Below are positions 12,081 through 23,512 of a stretch of DNA of 64,000 nucleotides, piece by piece. Made by a program: the position numbers and the translations under genes. Below the pieces are notes generated by a model. It saw nothing but the letters and a program-made list of their open reading frames with translations, ran no database searches and had not been told where the DNA came from. Source of the stretch: Carya illinoinensis (lineage: Eukaryota; Streptophyta; Magnoliopsida; Fagales; Juglandaceae); contig NC_056765.1 of NCBI RefSeq assembly GCF_018687715.1, positions 14,295,001-14,359,000 on the forward strand. The letters are read 5' to 3'. Every line of letters begins with the position of its first letter. The first letter of the stretch is position 1.

Positions 12081-13480
12081 CACTCAGCTTTCTTCTTCTC
12101 GTTCTTCTTCTCGTTCTTCCTTCTTTTCTCTTCTCTCATCTACGCTGTTTCTCCCCTCATCTACACTATCTCTATTTCCTCCATTTTTTTAAACCTCCCA
12201 AATTTTAGTTTCTATGTCTTAGATATGCCAAGTTTTTTTTTTTCCTTTCGTTGAATGTATATTGCGGTGCAACTTCTTGTTTCTCTCTTCTATTTTTGTT
12301 GGAATTTATTTAGTTGATGGTTTGTGGTTCGATTTTTTTGTTTCTTACTTATTTGGTTTGATACTCTTTTTTTTGTTTATTTATTTTTTGCGTTTAGATC
12401 TGTGTTATTAATCTTTTTATCTTTTCCATTCATGTTTATTTTTTGTTTTGTTTGTTCTTACAGGTCTGAACATATCTTCAAAGATTTGAAGAGACCTATT
12501 TTTGGTTGATTTTCTTACGTTTATTTACAGATCTGAACAGATCTTAAGAGATCTGTTGGTTCTTCTCGCCCCTTCCGTATTTTTCTTGTACAATTTTTTT
12601 CTTCTTCCCCGCCCCACCTCCTTCTCCTCCTCTTACATTTTTTTTTTCTTTCTTTTTTTTCCTTTGCGTTAAGATGTGTGTTTAATTTTTTCTCCGTTTG
12701 CTTTGCCGTTTTTTTTTTCCATCCTCCAGATTCTCCTTCCCCACCACCCTTCCGTTCTCTCTCTCTGTTTCTACTTCCCCGCGTCCCCCCTTCTTCTTCT
12801 CCAGGTTTTACATATTTTTTTGTTTGGTTTTTCTTTGTTTTTTTTTTGTCCTTTGCGTTCAGATCTGTGGTTGATTTCTTCTTATTTTTGTTTGAGGTTT
12901 TTATTTTTATTTTTTTTCTTGTTATTTTGCCTCTGTTCTCTTATGTTCTTCTCCTCGCATGTTCTGTATTTTTTTGGTTCAGATCTGTATAGTACAAGTT
13001 TTTTTTTTAATGCTGTGTTTGTAGGGTTTTTTCGTAATCTGAATAGGCTTACGAGTTGGGCTTGCTCTATTTTCTGGTTGTGAAACAGGGGTTTTTATAT
13101 TTTCAGATTTGTAGAATAATTTTTTTTTATTTTGCGATCTGTGTTTCTAGGGTTTTGTAGTTTCCGGTCCAGGTTTTTTTTTTTTTTTTGCTTTCGTTTG
13201 ATTTCTTCCGAACATATATTTTATAGAGTGGAATATTTTGTGTTTGGGATCTTCTCATGGATTGAAAGTTGGGATTTATTTCGTCATTTTGGGACGGTTT
13301 CGATGGGTTCTTGTGGGTTGATGTTTTTCTTGTCTTCTACTTTTCAGATCTGTGTTGAGTATATCAGCTCTGTGTTTAGTAGAAGAAATGGGTTCTTGTA
13401 ATGTTTCCCCTGTTTGGGTTTTGATTAGTAGGTTTTGTAATCTTTATGGGGGTGTTCTAATTTCATATATTTCTAATGTT
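11955..13480 (+). promoter_or_regulatory. Captured promoter and T-rich leader intron, copy 2
   Basis: On the plus strand a telo-box AAACCCTAA (11960-11968) is followed by TATAAATA (11970-11977), then a CT-rich leader with TTCCAGACCCTTCTCGCCG and a (CT)n tract. Beyond this lies about 1.4 kb of T-rich sequence in which TTCAGATCTGTG-like units recur (near 12395, 12859, 12977, 13347), much like the long 5' leader introns of plant housekeeping genes such as polyubiquitin or actin. Open frames here are low-complexity (F, L, S rich) and not believable as genes. The source gene is unknown. Confidence 0.5.
12039..12074 (+). repeat. (CT)n microsatellite
   Basis: An uninterrupted CT dinucleotide run of about 36 bp lies in the captured leader; such runs are common in plant 5' leaders. 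Confidence 0.9.
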
Positions 13481-14215
13481 TCCCCTGTTTGATGTTATTA
13501 CAGTTGCAAAACTTGAACTTGTGTTTTTTTTTTTGCTATCTGTGTTCATATGCATATCATCTAATCAGAAGATGCAATTTTTTTTTTTTTTTGCTATCTG
13601 TGTTCATATCTTTTGTTTTTTTCTTGGATTCAAGTTTATTTTTATTTCTCCCCCACCAACGCATCTTTACTAACGGTAGTTTTTTTTTTTAATCAAAAAT
13701 TTCAAAACTGGGTTTTCCTTTTACACGCTAACTGTGTTTTTTTTTAATTTTTGGTGTTCTGAGTACAAACGAGCAAATCAGAAGATGCAATTTGTATGAG
13801 ATGCATATGCATATCATCTAATTAGTTAATGTAATAAATTCATTCATTCAATATAATTCATTCTTACAGTACTGAGAGAAAGAATAGTAACATACCTACA
13901 ACTGTTGAGATTTACTTTCACGAGTAACTTGCTCCAGCGTATTTTTTTTTTAAGCTAGAATACAGACAGCAGAAAGATACGGAATGAAACAAATATTAAC
14001 ATTTAAATTTCAGTCAGATTCAATTTGTCAAACAAAGTGATAAGCTTTAACCGTAAAAAGACATTAACATCAGGGCGGCTAAGCAAAACGGCACTAAGGA
14101 TAACGAACTGAACAATAAAATTAATGGGTAAAATTGGAAATTAAACAGGAAAAGTTAATGAGTAGGTAGAAAGATATAAAGATCAAAATAACTGTCGTAA
14201 AATAAATGAAAATTA
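13481..14215. other. Helitron interior with short duplicated pieces
   Basis: GCTATCTGTGTTCATAT occurs at about 13538 and 13591, and ATCAGAAGATGCAATTT near 13565 and 13776, so this is locally duplicated captured DNA. Near 14113-14155 the sequence AAAATTAATGGGTAAAATTG resembles AAAATTAAGGGTAAAATTGG near 19970, a second copy of Helitron 5'-subterminal DNA. No gene seen. Confidence 0.5.
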
Positions 14216-14229
14216 CAAACGATTGGAAT
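14216..14229. repeat. Target-site duplication of LINE A, 3' side
   Basis: CAAACGATTGGAAT directly precedes the poly(T) run (poly(A) on the minus strand). It matches 12 of 14 bases of 19947-19960. Confidence 0.75.
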
Positions 14230-14424
14230 TTTTTTTTTTTTATAATAAGGGAGGAGGGATCCTTCGTAATATATTCAAAACCTCACGTGTGGAGGAGGAA
14301 CACCATGATACAAAAGAAACTTCATATATATCAAAAAGAGATTAAGAATAAAAGAACAAACAGATTAACCATCTCGTATATAAGGCAGACCCGCTTTATT
14401 CATCTTCAAAAGGCCACGTAGTCT

Positions 14425-17400
14425 TCAAGGTAACTCAGAAAAGAGGTCCCAGTACATAGGGCATCCCTCCGAACCCATTCTAGCTAAAAGGTCTGCTGGT
14501 GTATTTGCTTCCCGGAAGACATGAGTGATATTTACGTTCATATTTTTTAACATATCTGTTAGTTCTTCCCAAAAGTCTTCAACATACCATAACCCACAAA
14601 GTGATGTTTTCAGCCATTTTACCACCGTACTAGAGTCCAGTTCTATGTCTAAATGAACAATATCTACACTTTTTGCCAATTTTACTCCATGGTAAACCGC
14701 CATGAGTTCCGCAAAGGAAACTGTTCCTTGGTCAAGAAAAACCGAAAAGGCACTAACTAAATTACCTGAGGAGTTTCAGATAACTCCTCCACCCTCAGCT
14801 TGCCCCGGATTGCCTCGGCTACTTCCATCAGTATTGAGTTTGTGTCTTCCCTGGTGTGGTCGAAACCATTTGACTATCTGTGGTGTTTTCTTTGTAGCCA
14901 TTTTTGGGGGAACATTTAGCTCATTTAGTATCACCTCATCTCTTCTTTTTAAATTTTTTCCAGCGTTTAATTTCTCACCTATTTTGGTGATCCAAAAGCG
15001 AATGCTTCTCCAAACCTGTTCCACCGACTCGCCGCTGCCTTCCATACGGGTTTTGCATTTTCTTAGCCAAAGTCTCCAAGTAATAATAGTAGGAATAACA
15101 CCAATAAGGTTGCCCATAGTGGAAGAATTGTTAGCCATGTTAAACCAGCTATCAATTGTGTCCTTCCAAGATCGCCCCTCGCTTACATTCATACCCACCT
15201 GTACAACACTTTTCCTCCAAATGCTTTTTGCAAACTCACCCTCAGCCAATACATGGTTTAGGTCTTCATAAGCTCCATGGTTACAGCAGTTGCACTTTGA
15301 GACAATGGGGATGCCAATTCTTCTCAGTTGATCATCTACGCTCAGAGCCCCATGCAGCCCCTTCCACATAGTAGTGGCCATGAATTTAGGAAGAGAAGAA
15401 TGCCAAACCCAGGCAGCCCAAGCATCAGTTGGCATTTTGATCCGAACACACTCCCATGCACTTTTTGTGGAGAATACCCCATCGAGGGAAGGGGTCCATA
15501 CCAGCACATCCGCTCCACTTTTCCTCTTGCCCAAAGCCTTCAGGATTCGTTCCACATGATTAGGACCAACCAGCTGGTTCAGGAGCTCATAATTCCATTC
15601 ATCCCCTATGGTGCATTCTTTGATTTTCAGAGATGGGCTTGCCGTGCTGCCATATTCATTGCAAAGAGGGCCTTCCTCCAACCATGTATCACACCAAAAG
15701 GATAAATTACCCTCCTTGACTCGCCATCTTGCTCGATTTAGTATTTCGGGAATGCATCTTAATACCATCCTCTAAAAATTGGTGCCTACTGAGGGGTTAA
15801 GTAAAGATATATGGGAATTTTTGACATACTTGGATTTGAAGAATCGAGACCAAAGGTTATTTTCAGTAAGTAGTTTCCAGGCTAACTTCATATGTAATGA
15901 TTTTTTAATATCTTCTAGATTTCTCAAGCCAATACCCCATTCTTTTTCGGGACGACACATCCCCTCCCATGCTCTCCAGTGCTTTTTCGGCTTCCCCTCA
16001 TGAAGTCCCCAAAAGAAATTACTGCAATACCGATTGAAGGTTTTTATAATCGACTTAGAAACTTGTAGAATAGATAGTAGATAGACAGGCATACTTGTAA
16101 GGACATGTTTTAAAAGGAGAGATCGTGCCCCACTTGACAATAAATTAGCTTGCCATCCTCCAATTCTGTCTCTAATCTTCCCCAAGAAATCATCAAAGTG
16201 TATAGCCTTTAGCCTTCCAGAGATAATGGGGGCCCCCAGGTATTTAAACGGCAAAGAGCATTCAGAAAAACCAGTCAAGCGAAGCAACCTCTGACGTCTA
16301 GCATGAGGGATATGCTTAGAGAAACTAATCGAGGATTTTTCCTGACTTACCTTTTGGCCCGACCATTTTCCATACACCTCTAAGGCCTCTGAGATGTTTT
16401 TTAAAGAAGATGTATTTCCATTGGCAAATATGACTATATCGTCTGCATATAACAGGTGGGTGATAAGAGGGGCATTTCTATGATGATGATAAGGACTTAT
16501 CAAGCCTTGCTGAAATCTACCTTTCAACAATCTCGAGAAAATGTCCTCCACCACTATGAAAAGATATGGGGAGATGGGGTCGCCTTGACGAAGCCCTCGT
16601 TCACCTTTGAAAAAGCCCTTGGACACCCCATTCATAGTCACGGAAAACCAAGGAGAAGACACGCAGCTTTTGATCAGATCACAAACCTCTACAGAACAAC
16701 CAAAGGCACATAACACATGAATTAGAAAACCCCATTCAATGCTATCGTAGGCCTTCGCCATGTCGATTTTAATGAGGACATTACCACCCCGAGTTGGCTT
16801 ATGAATATTGTGTGTCATTTCCTGTGTCAGGCTTATATTATCAAATATGCTTCTTCTAGGAATAAAAGCGCCTTGCTCTGGTGAAATAATCCGAGGGAGC
16901 AGAGGCGAGATACGAGCCACCAGAATCTTTGTACAAATCTTGTAGAAAACCGAGCACAAGCTGATAGGACGGAACTTTTCAAAGCTCTTTGGGTTAGCAA
17001 TCTTCGGAATAAGCACCAGAGATGTAGCTGCAAAAAATCTAGGTAGAGGATTGCCTCGAAAGAAATCATGCACGGCCTCCACTACTTCCACGGATATAAG
17101 TTCCCAACATGATTTATAAAAGCTGGATCCGAAACCGTCCGGCCCCAGACTACTATCTGATGGAATAGAGTACACTGCATCTTTCACCTCTAGTATCGAC
17201 GGAAGTTCCATGATCTTCTTATTCTCCCCCTCGGTAATCACTGGTTCAACTATGTTTGATAAATTCGGGAGGTAGCAGGTATGATTGGTGCTCAAAAAAT
17301 CCTTAAAATACTGCACTGCCCCCTCATGGACCTCCTCCGGATTTTTTAGCCAACGCCTATCACTCAACCTCATTTCCTTCACCACCTTGCCATTTCTTAC

Positions 17401-18492
17401 ATTCATAGCACGAAAGAAGGATACATTCGCCTCACCTGATTTTAGCCAACTTTGCTTCGCTTGTTGAGCCAGACGAGTCTCCTCTCTTCGAATCCACGTA
17501 TCCAGTTCTAGTTTAGAGACCATTAAGTCCAGATCAGTCTCCTCATTAAACTCTTCTTGCAAACTTTTTTCCAGAGCCTCCACCCGATCCTCGATGGCCT
17601 TTATGTTCTCTGTAGTCAGACCGAAAACATTTTTATTCCAAGCTCTTAAGGCACATTTCAGCGTTTTTAATTTTTTGGCCAGCCGATTCATCCCCACTCC
17701 ACCACTCTCCACCATCCAAGACTGACTCACAAGCTCCCTGAATTTTGCATGAGACTCCCACATCTTCTGGTATTTGAAACCAGTAAAGCCATATTTCGAG
17801 TTATCATTTTTCCACCATGCCATCATAGGGGAGTGATCAGATGATAGTCTAGGAAGGTAACTCATGGAGGCATCTGACTACCTTAGCAGTAAGGGGGCGT
17901 TTATTAAAACTCTGTCTAATCTCGTCCAACTTCTTGACAGACCATGTTGACCATTACACCATGATAGCATGTTTCCAGTATGATTCATATCCACTAGGCC
18001 AGAATCCTCTATAAAGGAGTTAAAATCAGCCATTGCCCCTGCATGTCGAGGGCGACCTCCTTTACGTTCCTCATACTTTCGAATAATATTAAAATCTCCA
18101 ACCACCATCCAAGGGTCTATACCTGGATTTATGCTTCGAAGATTTTCCCACAAGGTTCTTCTCTGTAAATATTGGCATTTCGCATAGATAAAAGACATTA
18201 TGCAATAGTCATTACTAGCCTCTGCTCTAATAGTCAGCGATTGGGAGCATGTCTTCAATACATCTATTTTTACACCTTCTGCCCAGAAAATCCAGATCTT
18301 TCCCCCATTTGCTTCATTCGACACACTTCCCACCATTTTCATATTCATTTGTAATCGGCACATATGACTATCATTAGCAAACGGTTCAGCTACCACCACA
18401 ATTCCTGGTTTATACCTTCTCACTAATTTTCCAAGTCTTTTCCTGGAGGTCCCGAGACCCCTAATATTCCAGTAAAAAATTGGTTTAATCAT
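14425..18492 (-). pseudogene. LINE A ORF2: endonuclease, reverse transcriptase, RNase H
   Basis: ORF2p nicks target DNA and reverse-transcribes LINE RNA there. The frame runs about 1355 codons from ATG at 18492-18490, with no frameshift and three in-frame stops: TAG 17880-17878, TAG 15774-15772 and TGA 14778-14776. Domains in order: APE-type endonuclease (MIKPIFYWNIRGLGTSRKR, WMVVGDFNIIRKYEERKGG, SSDHSPM), reverse transcriptase (FRPISLCSVFYKICTKILVA, IKIDMAKAYDSIEW, GLRQGDPISPYLF, catalytic LLYADDIVIF), a cysteine/histidine zf-RVT segment (CNCCNHGAYEDLNHVL), and RNase H (HKLNTDGSSRGNPGQAEGGG, LDIELDSSTVVKWL, HVFREANTPADLLARM). The start overlaps the ORF1 stop. The length is normal for plant L1 ORF2. 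Confidence 0.93.
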
Positions 18493-19853
18493 AGATTCAA
18501 TTTTGAAGGCTTGCTTTTAGCCCTTTTAGAACTCCTTAGTTTAACACTCCCACTGCCTTCATGTTGATACTCCCCTTCTTCCATGTCCGATAGAGATTCT
18601 GGCCTCTTTTGCAAGTGTTCCATCTCATTAATCGTTTCACCATCCGAGGCACCAGCTTGTTCCCTAATCTCTTCCACATTTAGTTTTTCTTTCTCACAGC
18701 AGTTTCCATCATGTAGTACCTCCACTTGACCAGTAGCCTCTTCCTGCAGTAGCGTTTCCATAACCATCTCAGGACTTGTACTCACCACATCTATATTTTC
18801 CTCTTGTGCCCGGTCTTTAGAAACCATAGGTTCATTTGTTTCTACCTCCAGAGACTTATCTCCAAATTCCTCAACACCCATTATCGGATCTTGGTTTCCC
18901 ATCACAGGGGTTTCATTTTGTATTTGGACCTCAATCCTGTCCTCATTGCCGTCCCTACCGCCCCCCTCATTTTCCCTAGTTTCTATCGGAACTCCCTCCA
19001 ATCTCAGAACTTCTCCTGTTTCTTTGGCACCTTCAGTTATCGATAAGTTTTGACCCAAAATCTTCTTACTTTGGTCGTCTTTCAGCTTCTTACTATCACT
19101 CTTTTTACAAGTTTTAGAGTTATGCCCCTACAAATGACATTTTTTACAAAAAGCAGGTAAATTTTCATAGCTTACCTCCTGGTAGCGACTAGAGGGCAGC
19201 CGATGATCACCAATCCAGAAACCCGGGATAGGAGATTGAGCAGCGTCCATCTCCACACATACCCTGGCACCATCAGTACGTGTGGCACATCTTGTGCTGT
19301 TGTCCCTTCTCAGATATCGACCAATCGGCATCAGCAAATTACGGTGGAAGCATTCATGGTACATGTTTGGAGGCAGCCCTGGAAGGAACACCCAAACAGG
19401 GACCATGGACGGTTCGTGCTCTTCAGTAAAATCAGTGCTCCAGTTGAAGATACGATAAGGGGACCCCTCAACATCACAGACTTCACGGGAAAAAGCTTTA
19501 AGATAATCGGGTTCAGAGGAGAATCTCACAAATACATTTTGTGGTCTTCTCATGCTAGATACTACCGGCTGCTTTTCCAGACCCCAACGACCTTTGATGA
19601 AGGACCGTATCGCATCCAGCGATGGTCTTTGGCGCAGGAATTTCATCACTAAAGAAAACCGAAAAGGCTGAGCTGATCTTTCAATTTCCTCCCTCGAAAA
19701 CATAATGCAAATCTTCCCATCGATAATCTTCGGCGGACGAAGCGGAATCTCCACTTCAAGAATCGGAGATGGTGGTTGATAAACCAGCTCTGCAAACGTT
19801 CGCTGCCTCCCTGCCGTTGCCGAAGAGCCCGGGAGGGGCTCCGCAGCAGCCAT
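18489..19853 (-). pseudogene. LINE A ORF1: RNA-binding DUF4283/zinc-knuckle protein
   Basis: ORF1p binds LINE RNA. The ATG at 19853 opens with MAAAEPLPGSSATAGRQRTF, followed by a DUF4283-like region (KFLRQRPSLDAIRSFIKGRW, FVRFSSEPDYLKAFS, VPVWVFLPGLPPNMYH) and a CCHC knuckle (FCKKCHL, stop, GHNSKTCKK). A single TAG at 19127-19125 falls inside the knuckle. The same frame then continues to the TGA at 18491-18489 as an acidic, low-complexity tail ending KRAKSKPSKLNL. One stop and no frameshift: about 454 codons. The stop shares the sequence ATGA with the ORF2 start. Confidence 0.9.
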
Positions 19854-19946
19854 GGAAATTTGGGGGAAAACCCTAGCAGTCGCCTCTGTTTCGCCTCTGT
19901 TTCACCTCTCGTACGGAGAGTTGGACAAAATGCAAATTGATGTCTG

Positions 19947-19960
19947 CAAACGACTGAAAT
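19947..19960. repeat. Target-site duplication of LINE A, 5' side
   Basis: CAAACGACTGAAAT matches the copy at 14216-14229 with two transitions, consistent with an old insertion. It sets the LINE 5' end at about 19946. Confidence 0.75.
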
Positions 19961-20032
19961 TGTCAAACAAAATTAAGGGTAAAATTGGAAAAAAAAAAGT
20001 TAAACGAAAACACTATTGTTAAGCGATCGGCA

Positions 20033-20051
20033 CTTTATATATTAGTATAGA
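20033..20051 (-). other. Helitron 5' terminus
   Basis: Read on the minus strand the element begins TCTATACTAATATATAAAG, close to the common plant Helitron 5' end. The preceding minus-strand base is A. A second TC six bases further out is possible, but the TCTATACTA start fits the family better. Confidence 0.88.
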
Positions 20052-22887
20052 TATAGATATATATCATTAACTGCCCTTGTTTTGGTTGTAGGTAATCTTT
20101 TGAAACGAGGGTAAATGGGCACCATATCAATATGGCTGCAAGCAGCTAGAACTGAGAGAATCTTATTGGATCGTGTCCTCCTCGCCAGCTATAATATGCA
20201 CTAGCAGTAGTTGGTATCTTGATATTCACGCTCGGGCAATAATCTGGCGCCTTATTGGATCATGTCCTTTTCATTCTAATGTAGTAATCATGAATATTGA
20301 GCCTCCAGGACGATGTCATTTTAATGATGTCCTCTTCGCGAATTAAATAAGACTGTGTACGACCCCAGGTCCTCGTGAACAAGTTGTCCGTCGATGCTAT
20401 CGTGAAACAGTGAAAGAAGCCCAAGACTATTCTTCATTCAGCTGTGTACAACTGTAACAACAATGCTTTTATATTATTCAATTATTGAATAAGATATTAT
20501 TTTTTAAACACATTTATTTTATTTTAGGGATGATGAGTCAGCTTTTAAAAATGCTTTTATCTCGTTAGAAGTTGTTTGAATACAAAAATAAGAAATATAA
20601 AGGTTAATTTGAGTTTACTTTCATAAAACGACAAAAATTAAGAGCTAATAATTAGTTTGAATTTATTTTCACAAAATGATAAATAACTGTTACTTTTCCT
20701 AAAGAAAGAAAACATTATGAATTAATATAATTTAATAAAGATATTCTCGTCTTATAATATATATTATTATGAAATATATTATAAAACAAATTAAATTTAG
20801 GTAATTTATAAATTACTGTTACTATTTATAAATATATTTATAGACAAAACAAAATCATTATTACAAATACTATACGATAATGGATGAGACCGGCCCATAT
20901 GTTGCCATGAGATTTCAAGTGATATTCTTTAAATTAAAAGAGAAAAATCAGTATATTATCATCATATATAATGAAATTTTAAATGAGTGAAGTGAAATAA
21001 TCAACTTATACTTAAAAGTTTGTCAGGAAACATAACTATTCTCAGATAGTCATAGACTATTTCATTATTATTTAATATTTTTTCACTATTATTTACAAAT
21101 CATCTGAAATATTTTTGATATCTAAACGGAGCCTTAAATTCCTACATCACCAATGTGAAATGATCTTACAACTAGATGCCTACCTCACCCTTGTACCATG
21201 CACAAAAAAAAAAAAAAAAAAAGAATCATTAATGCTATTACTATCATTATTACTATACATAATATAATTTTAGAATGAGCCTAAATTATCAGGTGAAATG
21301 ATATTAATATATGTCTACTTCACTAATCTACTATGCATAACAAGCATACTTCATGCAAAAGAAAAAATAATCTTTAATGCCATTACTCTTATTATCACTG
21401 TAGATAATTATATAATTTCTAAATAAACTCAAATCAGCAGGGGAAAGAATTCCAATAAACGTTAATCTCACTAATGCACTATGCATAAGCCATATTACGT
21501 ACTTTTTATTTGAATGAAGTCAAGCGAGCAGGTATGATTTGATCATATCTTTCTCACCAACTGTAACATGCGTCTTCATCTAGTAGTAGTTGTGAAAGTA
21601 AGAAAGAAAATGACTCAGGATCGAGTTCTTTTCTTTTTGGTATTAAAAAAAATAATAATCTTAATAATTCTCAACAATATATATTTATATATATATGGTA
21701 GCCCTTACATTACGTAGTAATTCAAAATCTCGATCTTGGGCACTACAAGGTTTTAATATTGATGTATTTGTTAATTAGTAGTTTCGAAATTAAACAACGT
21801 GAATATCTGTTTATAGACATGATTCTCAGCGGGTTTATATAAACTGGAATAATTGGGTAGCTCTATTGATCTGGACGTGGTTTGTCGGAATTGACCCATT
21901 AGAGCAACAGCAATGGTCTAGCCATTGCTAAGTCCAAATTTTGGCTAGAATTGTAAATTTTAGCTATAATCAAAACTTTTAGCTAAGTCCATCACATTGA
22001 ACTAGTTATTTTGAAGTAAAAATAATAATATAATATTTATTTTATCAACTCATCACATTGAACGGAGCTGGACGACGGAGGCATGCGAAACGAAAAAAAA
22101 AATGAAAACAGAGACAGAGGCATGCGATGGAGTTGGGCGGCCCACAAGTGGCTCGACGGAGGTCTGCCGTTAGTGCGGCTGACGTGCAGTACTCGGCGGC
22201 ATCTTCTGAGGCGATGTGGAGGTGCAGCAGCGTAAGTGAGGCTCCGGTTGGCAGCCCTGTTTTTCTTTCCTAAAAACAGAGCTCATTGGTCAATGACAGT
22301 GAGGTGGACGGAGGTCAGCTGCGACGGAGCTGGGCGGCCCGCAAGTGGCTGGACGGAAGTTAGCTGCGCTAGAAGAAAACGCAGTCGATCTGCATGGCCC
22401 CGTAACTGAGAGAGAGATAGAGTGCTGAGAGAGAGAACGGAGATGAATTTGGAAAACACTTCCATGCGACGGAGAGAACGAGAGCACAATATTCTACTCT
22501 GTTTTGAGGTTCTCCAATTACTGAAAACGAAAACACTTCCATGCGACGGAGCTCCGGCGTAGAGAAAAAAAAGAAAGAAATGAAGAAGGAGCAGATCAAT
22601 TGCAGATGAAGGAGCGGAAAGAATAAAATAAGCTTTGGCTGGACAACAGTCGCTCGCCAAGTTTGGAGGAAGGGATACAATTACTGTATCAGTTATGTTA
22701 AACTTTCAAGTTTTAGCTAGGCCATTGCAGATGAATTTCTGCAAATTTATGCTCCATTTTAGACTTGCATGGGCAATGGCGAGGCCATTGCGGATGCTCG
22801 ATATGTCACTAGCTTTAAGCATTTTGACCCATTTTTAGGTGCGATAAGGCTAACCTGCACAAAATCAACTCGATATGTCAATTTTAT
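20052..22887. repeat. Segmental duplication, copy 1
   Basis: Many blocks match 40590-45000 in the same order and orientation. Examples are GGGCAATAATCTGGC (20237 and 40683), ATGATGAGTCAGCTTTTAAAA (20531 and 40969, shown in part), ACTAGATGCCTACCTCACC (21170 and 41822), AAAGTAAGAAAGAAAATGAC (21596 and 42619), and the block with AACGTGAATATC through GGAATTGACCCAT (21798 and 44817). It lacks about 2 kb present in copy 2 after the sequence AAGGTTTT. It ends abruptly where LINE E begins. No exon survives here. Confidence 0.82.
21902..22799. mobile_element. PIF/Harbinger-like non-autonomous element, about 0.9 kb
   Basis: Copy 2 of the segmental duplication lacks this block. Its ends are inverted repeats of about 27 bp: GAGCAACAGCAATGGTCTAG on the left and, read from the other strand, GAGCATCCGCAATGGCCTCG on the right, both followed by CCATTGC. 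GAGCATNNGCAATGG-type ends are frequent in dicot PIF/Harbinger MITEs. The 3 bp target duplication is not clean because the left flank has lost about 10 bp relative to copy 2. The interior is GC-richer and contains its own duplicated pieces (22128 versus 22323; 22449 versus 22530). No transposase is encoded. Confidence 0.6.
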
Positions 22888-23512
22888 TAAAAAAACTCAA
22901 TTATGGCGTAGAAATACCATAAAACATAAAACAAACCCAAGCAAACTTAGAATAAAAAACTCCCCAAACATAACAAATCTGAGTAGCCCATAAGACCAGA
23001 AAAAACAACCACCCAACAAGTGCCCCATCCATACCAGCGGACTCTCAACATCTAAGATAAGGGATGCCAAATCTATCCATGCAAATCAAATCCCGAATCG
23101 GGTCTTGAGTGAGATCAACGTCACAAAAATCCGAGATAATACCTCGAATTCCTTAGCCAAAAAATCAGCCACCATATTAGCTTCTTTAAAAACATGTCGA
23201 AAACGAACATTTAAATCACGTTTAAATCACAAGCAATAGCTGTAATTTTGTCCAAGAAATCTCAAATAAACCTATATTTACACACTCCCAAAACCAACCA
23301 ACCTATTAAGATCAATGAGTCCATCTCTACTAGTACATCCCGCAACCCCAAGTCTATGCACAACCTAAGCCCATCAAGAAGAGCAGAGCTTTACATTCGG
23401 CAACGTTGTTTGTGGCATGACCATAAGACTACATGAACCCCGCCACTACTCCCCCCTGGTGGTTCTAAATTATACCACCCCTACCGGCGAGTTGGGGGTG
23501 GTTAGCATTCTT
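22888..23512 (-). pseudogene. LINE E remnant: RNase H C-terminal domain only
   Basis: On the minus strand the sequence reads in pieces as AGRGGII, NNVAECKALL, GLRLCIDLGLRDVLVEMDSL and RHVFKEANMVADFLAKEFEV, the RNase H domain at the end of a plant L1 ORF2. Stops and frameshifts occur (for example after GGII and near 23260). It joins copy 1 of the segmental duplication at about 22887 without a visible poly(A) tail, and joins Gypsy sequence at about 23512. The order of these insertions is unclear. Confidence 0.8.

Larger units (their letters stand above)
14230..19946 (-). mobile_element. LINE A: nearly full-length plant L1-type non-LTR retrotransposon
   Basis: Reading on the minus strand there are about 90 bp of 5' UTR, ORF1, ORF2 (endonuclease, reverse transcriptase, zinc-knuckle linker, RNase H), a short 3' UTR and a poly(A) tail seen as the T run at 14230-14241. 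Imperfect target duplications flank it (14216-14229 CAAACGATTGGAAT, 19947-19960 CAAACGACTGAAAT, two mismatches). It lies wholly inside the Helitron, about 100 bp from the Helitron 5' end, so it inserted after or travelled with it. Both ORFs are continuous except for four in-frame stops. Confidence 0.92.
3871..20051 (-). mobile_element. Helitron of about 16.2 kb with both termini, carrying a nested LINE
   Basis: Helitrons move by rolling-circle-type transposition, end in 5'-TC and CTRR-3', have a hairpin near the 3' end and insert between A and T without target duplication. All of this is visible on the minus strand. The 5' end is TCTATACTAATATATAAAG, starting at 20051. The 3' end is CTAG at 3874-3871, preceded by a perfect 7 bp hairpin. 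The flanking bases are A at 3870 and T at 20052 on the plus strand, an AT target. Inside are a Pif1-type helicase remnant, an RPA1-like gene, captured promoter-like DNA, internal repeats and a 5.7 kb LINE. Without the LINE the Helitron is about 10.5 kb. No Rep (HUH nuclease) domain was recognised, so it is probably non-autonomous now. Confidence 0.88.

Noticed and set aside
10106..13692. Several open frames rich in Phe, Leu and Ser
   Set aside because: They are translations of T-rich and CT-rich leader or intron DNA with low complexity and no family.
14702..19652. Many plus-strand open frames across LINE A
   Set aside because: They are shadows of the LINE A ORFs on the opposite strand.
22283..22680. 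Overlapping minus-strand frames inside the PIF-like element
   Set aside because: They lie in internally repeated cargo and have no domain; frames overlap each other, which points to chance.
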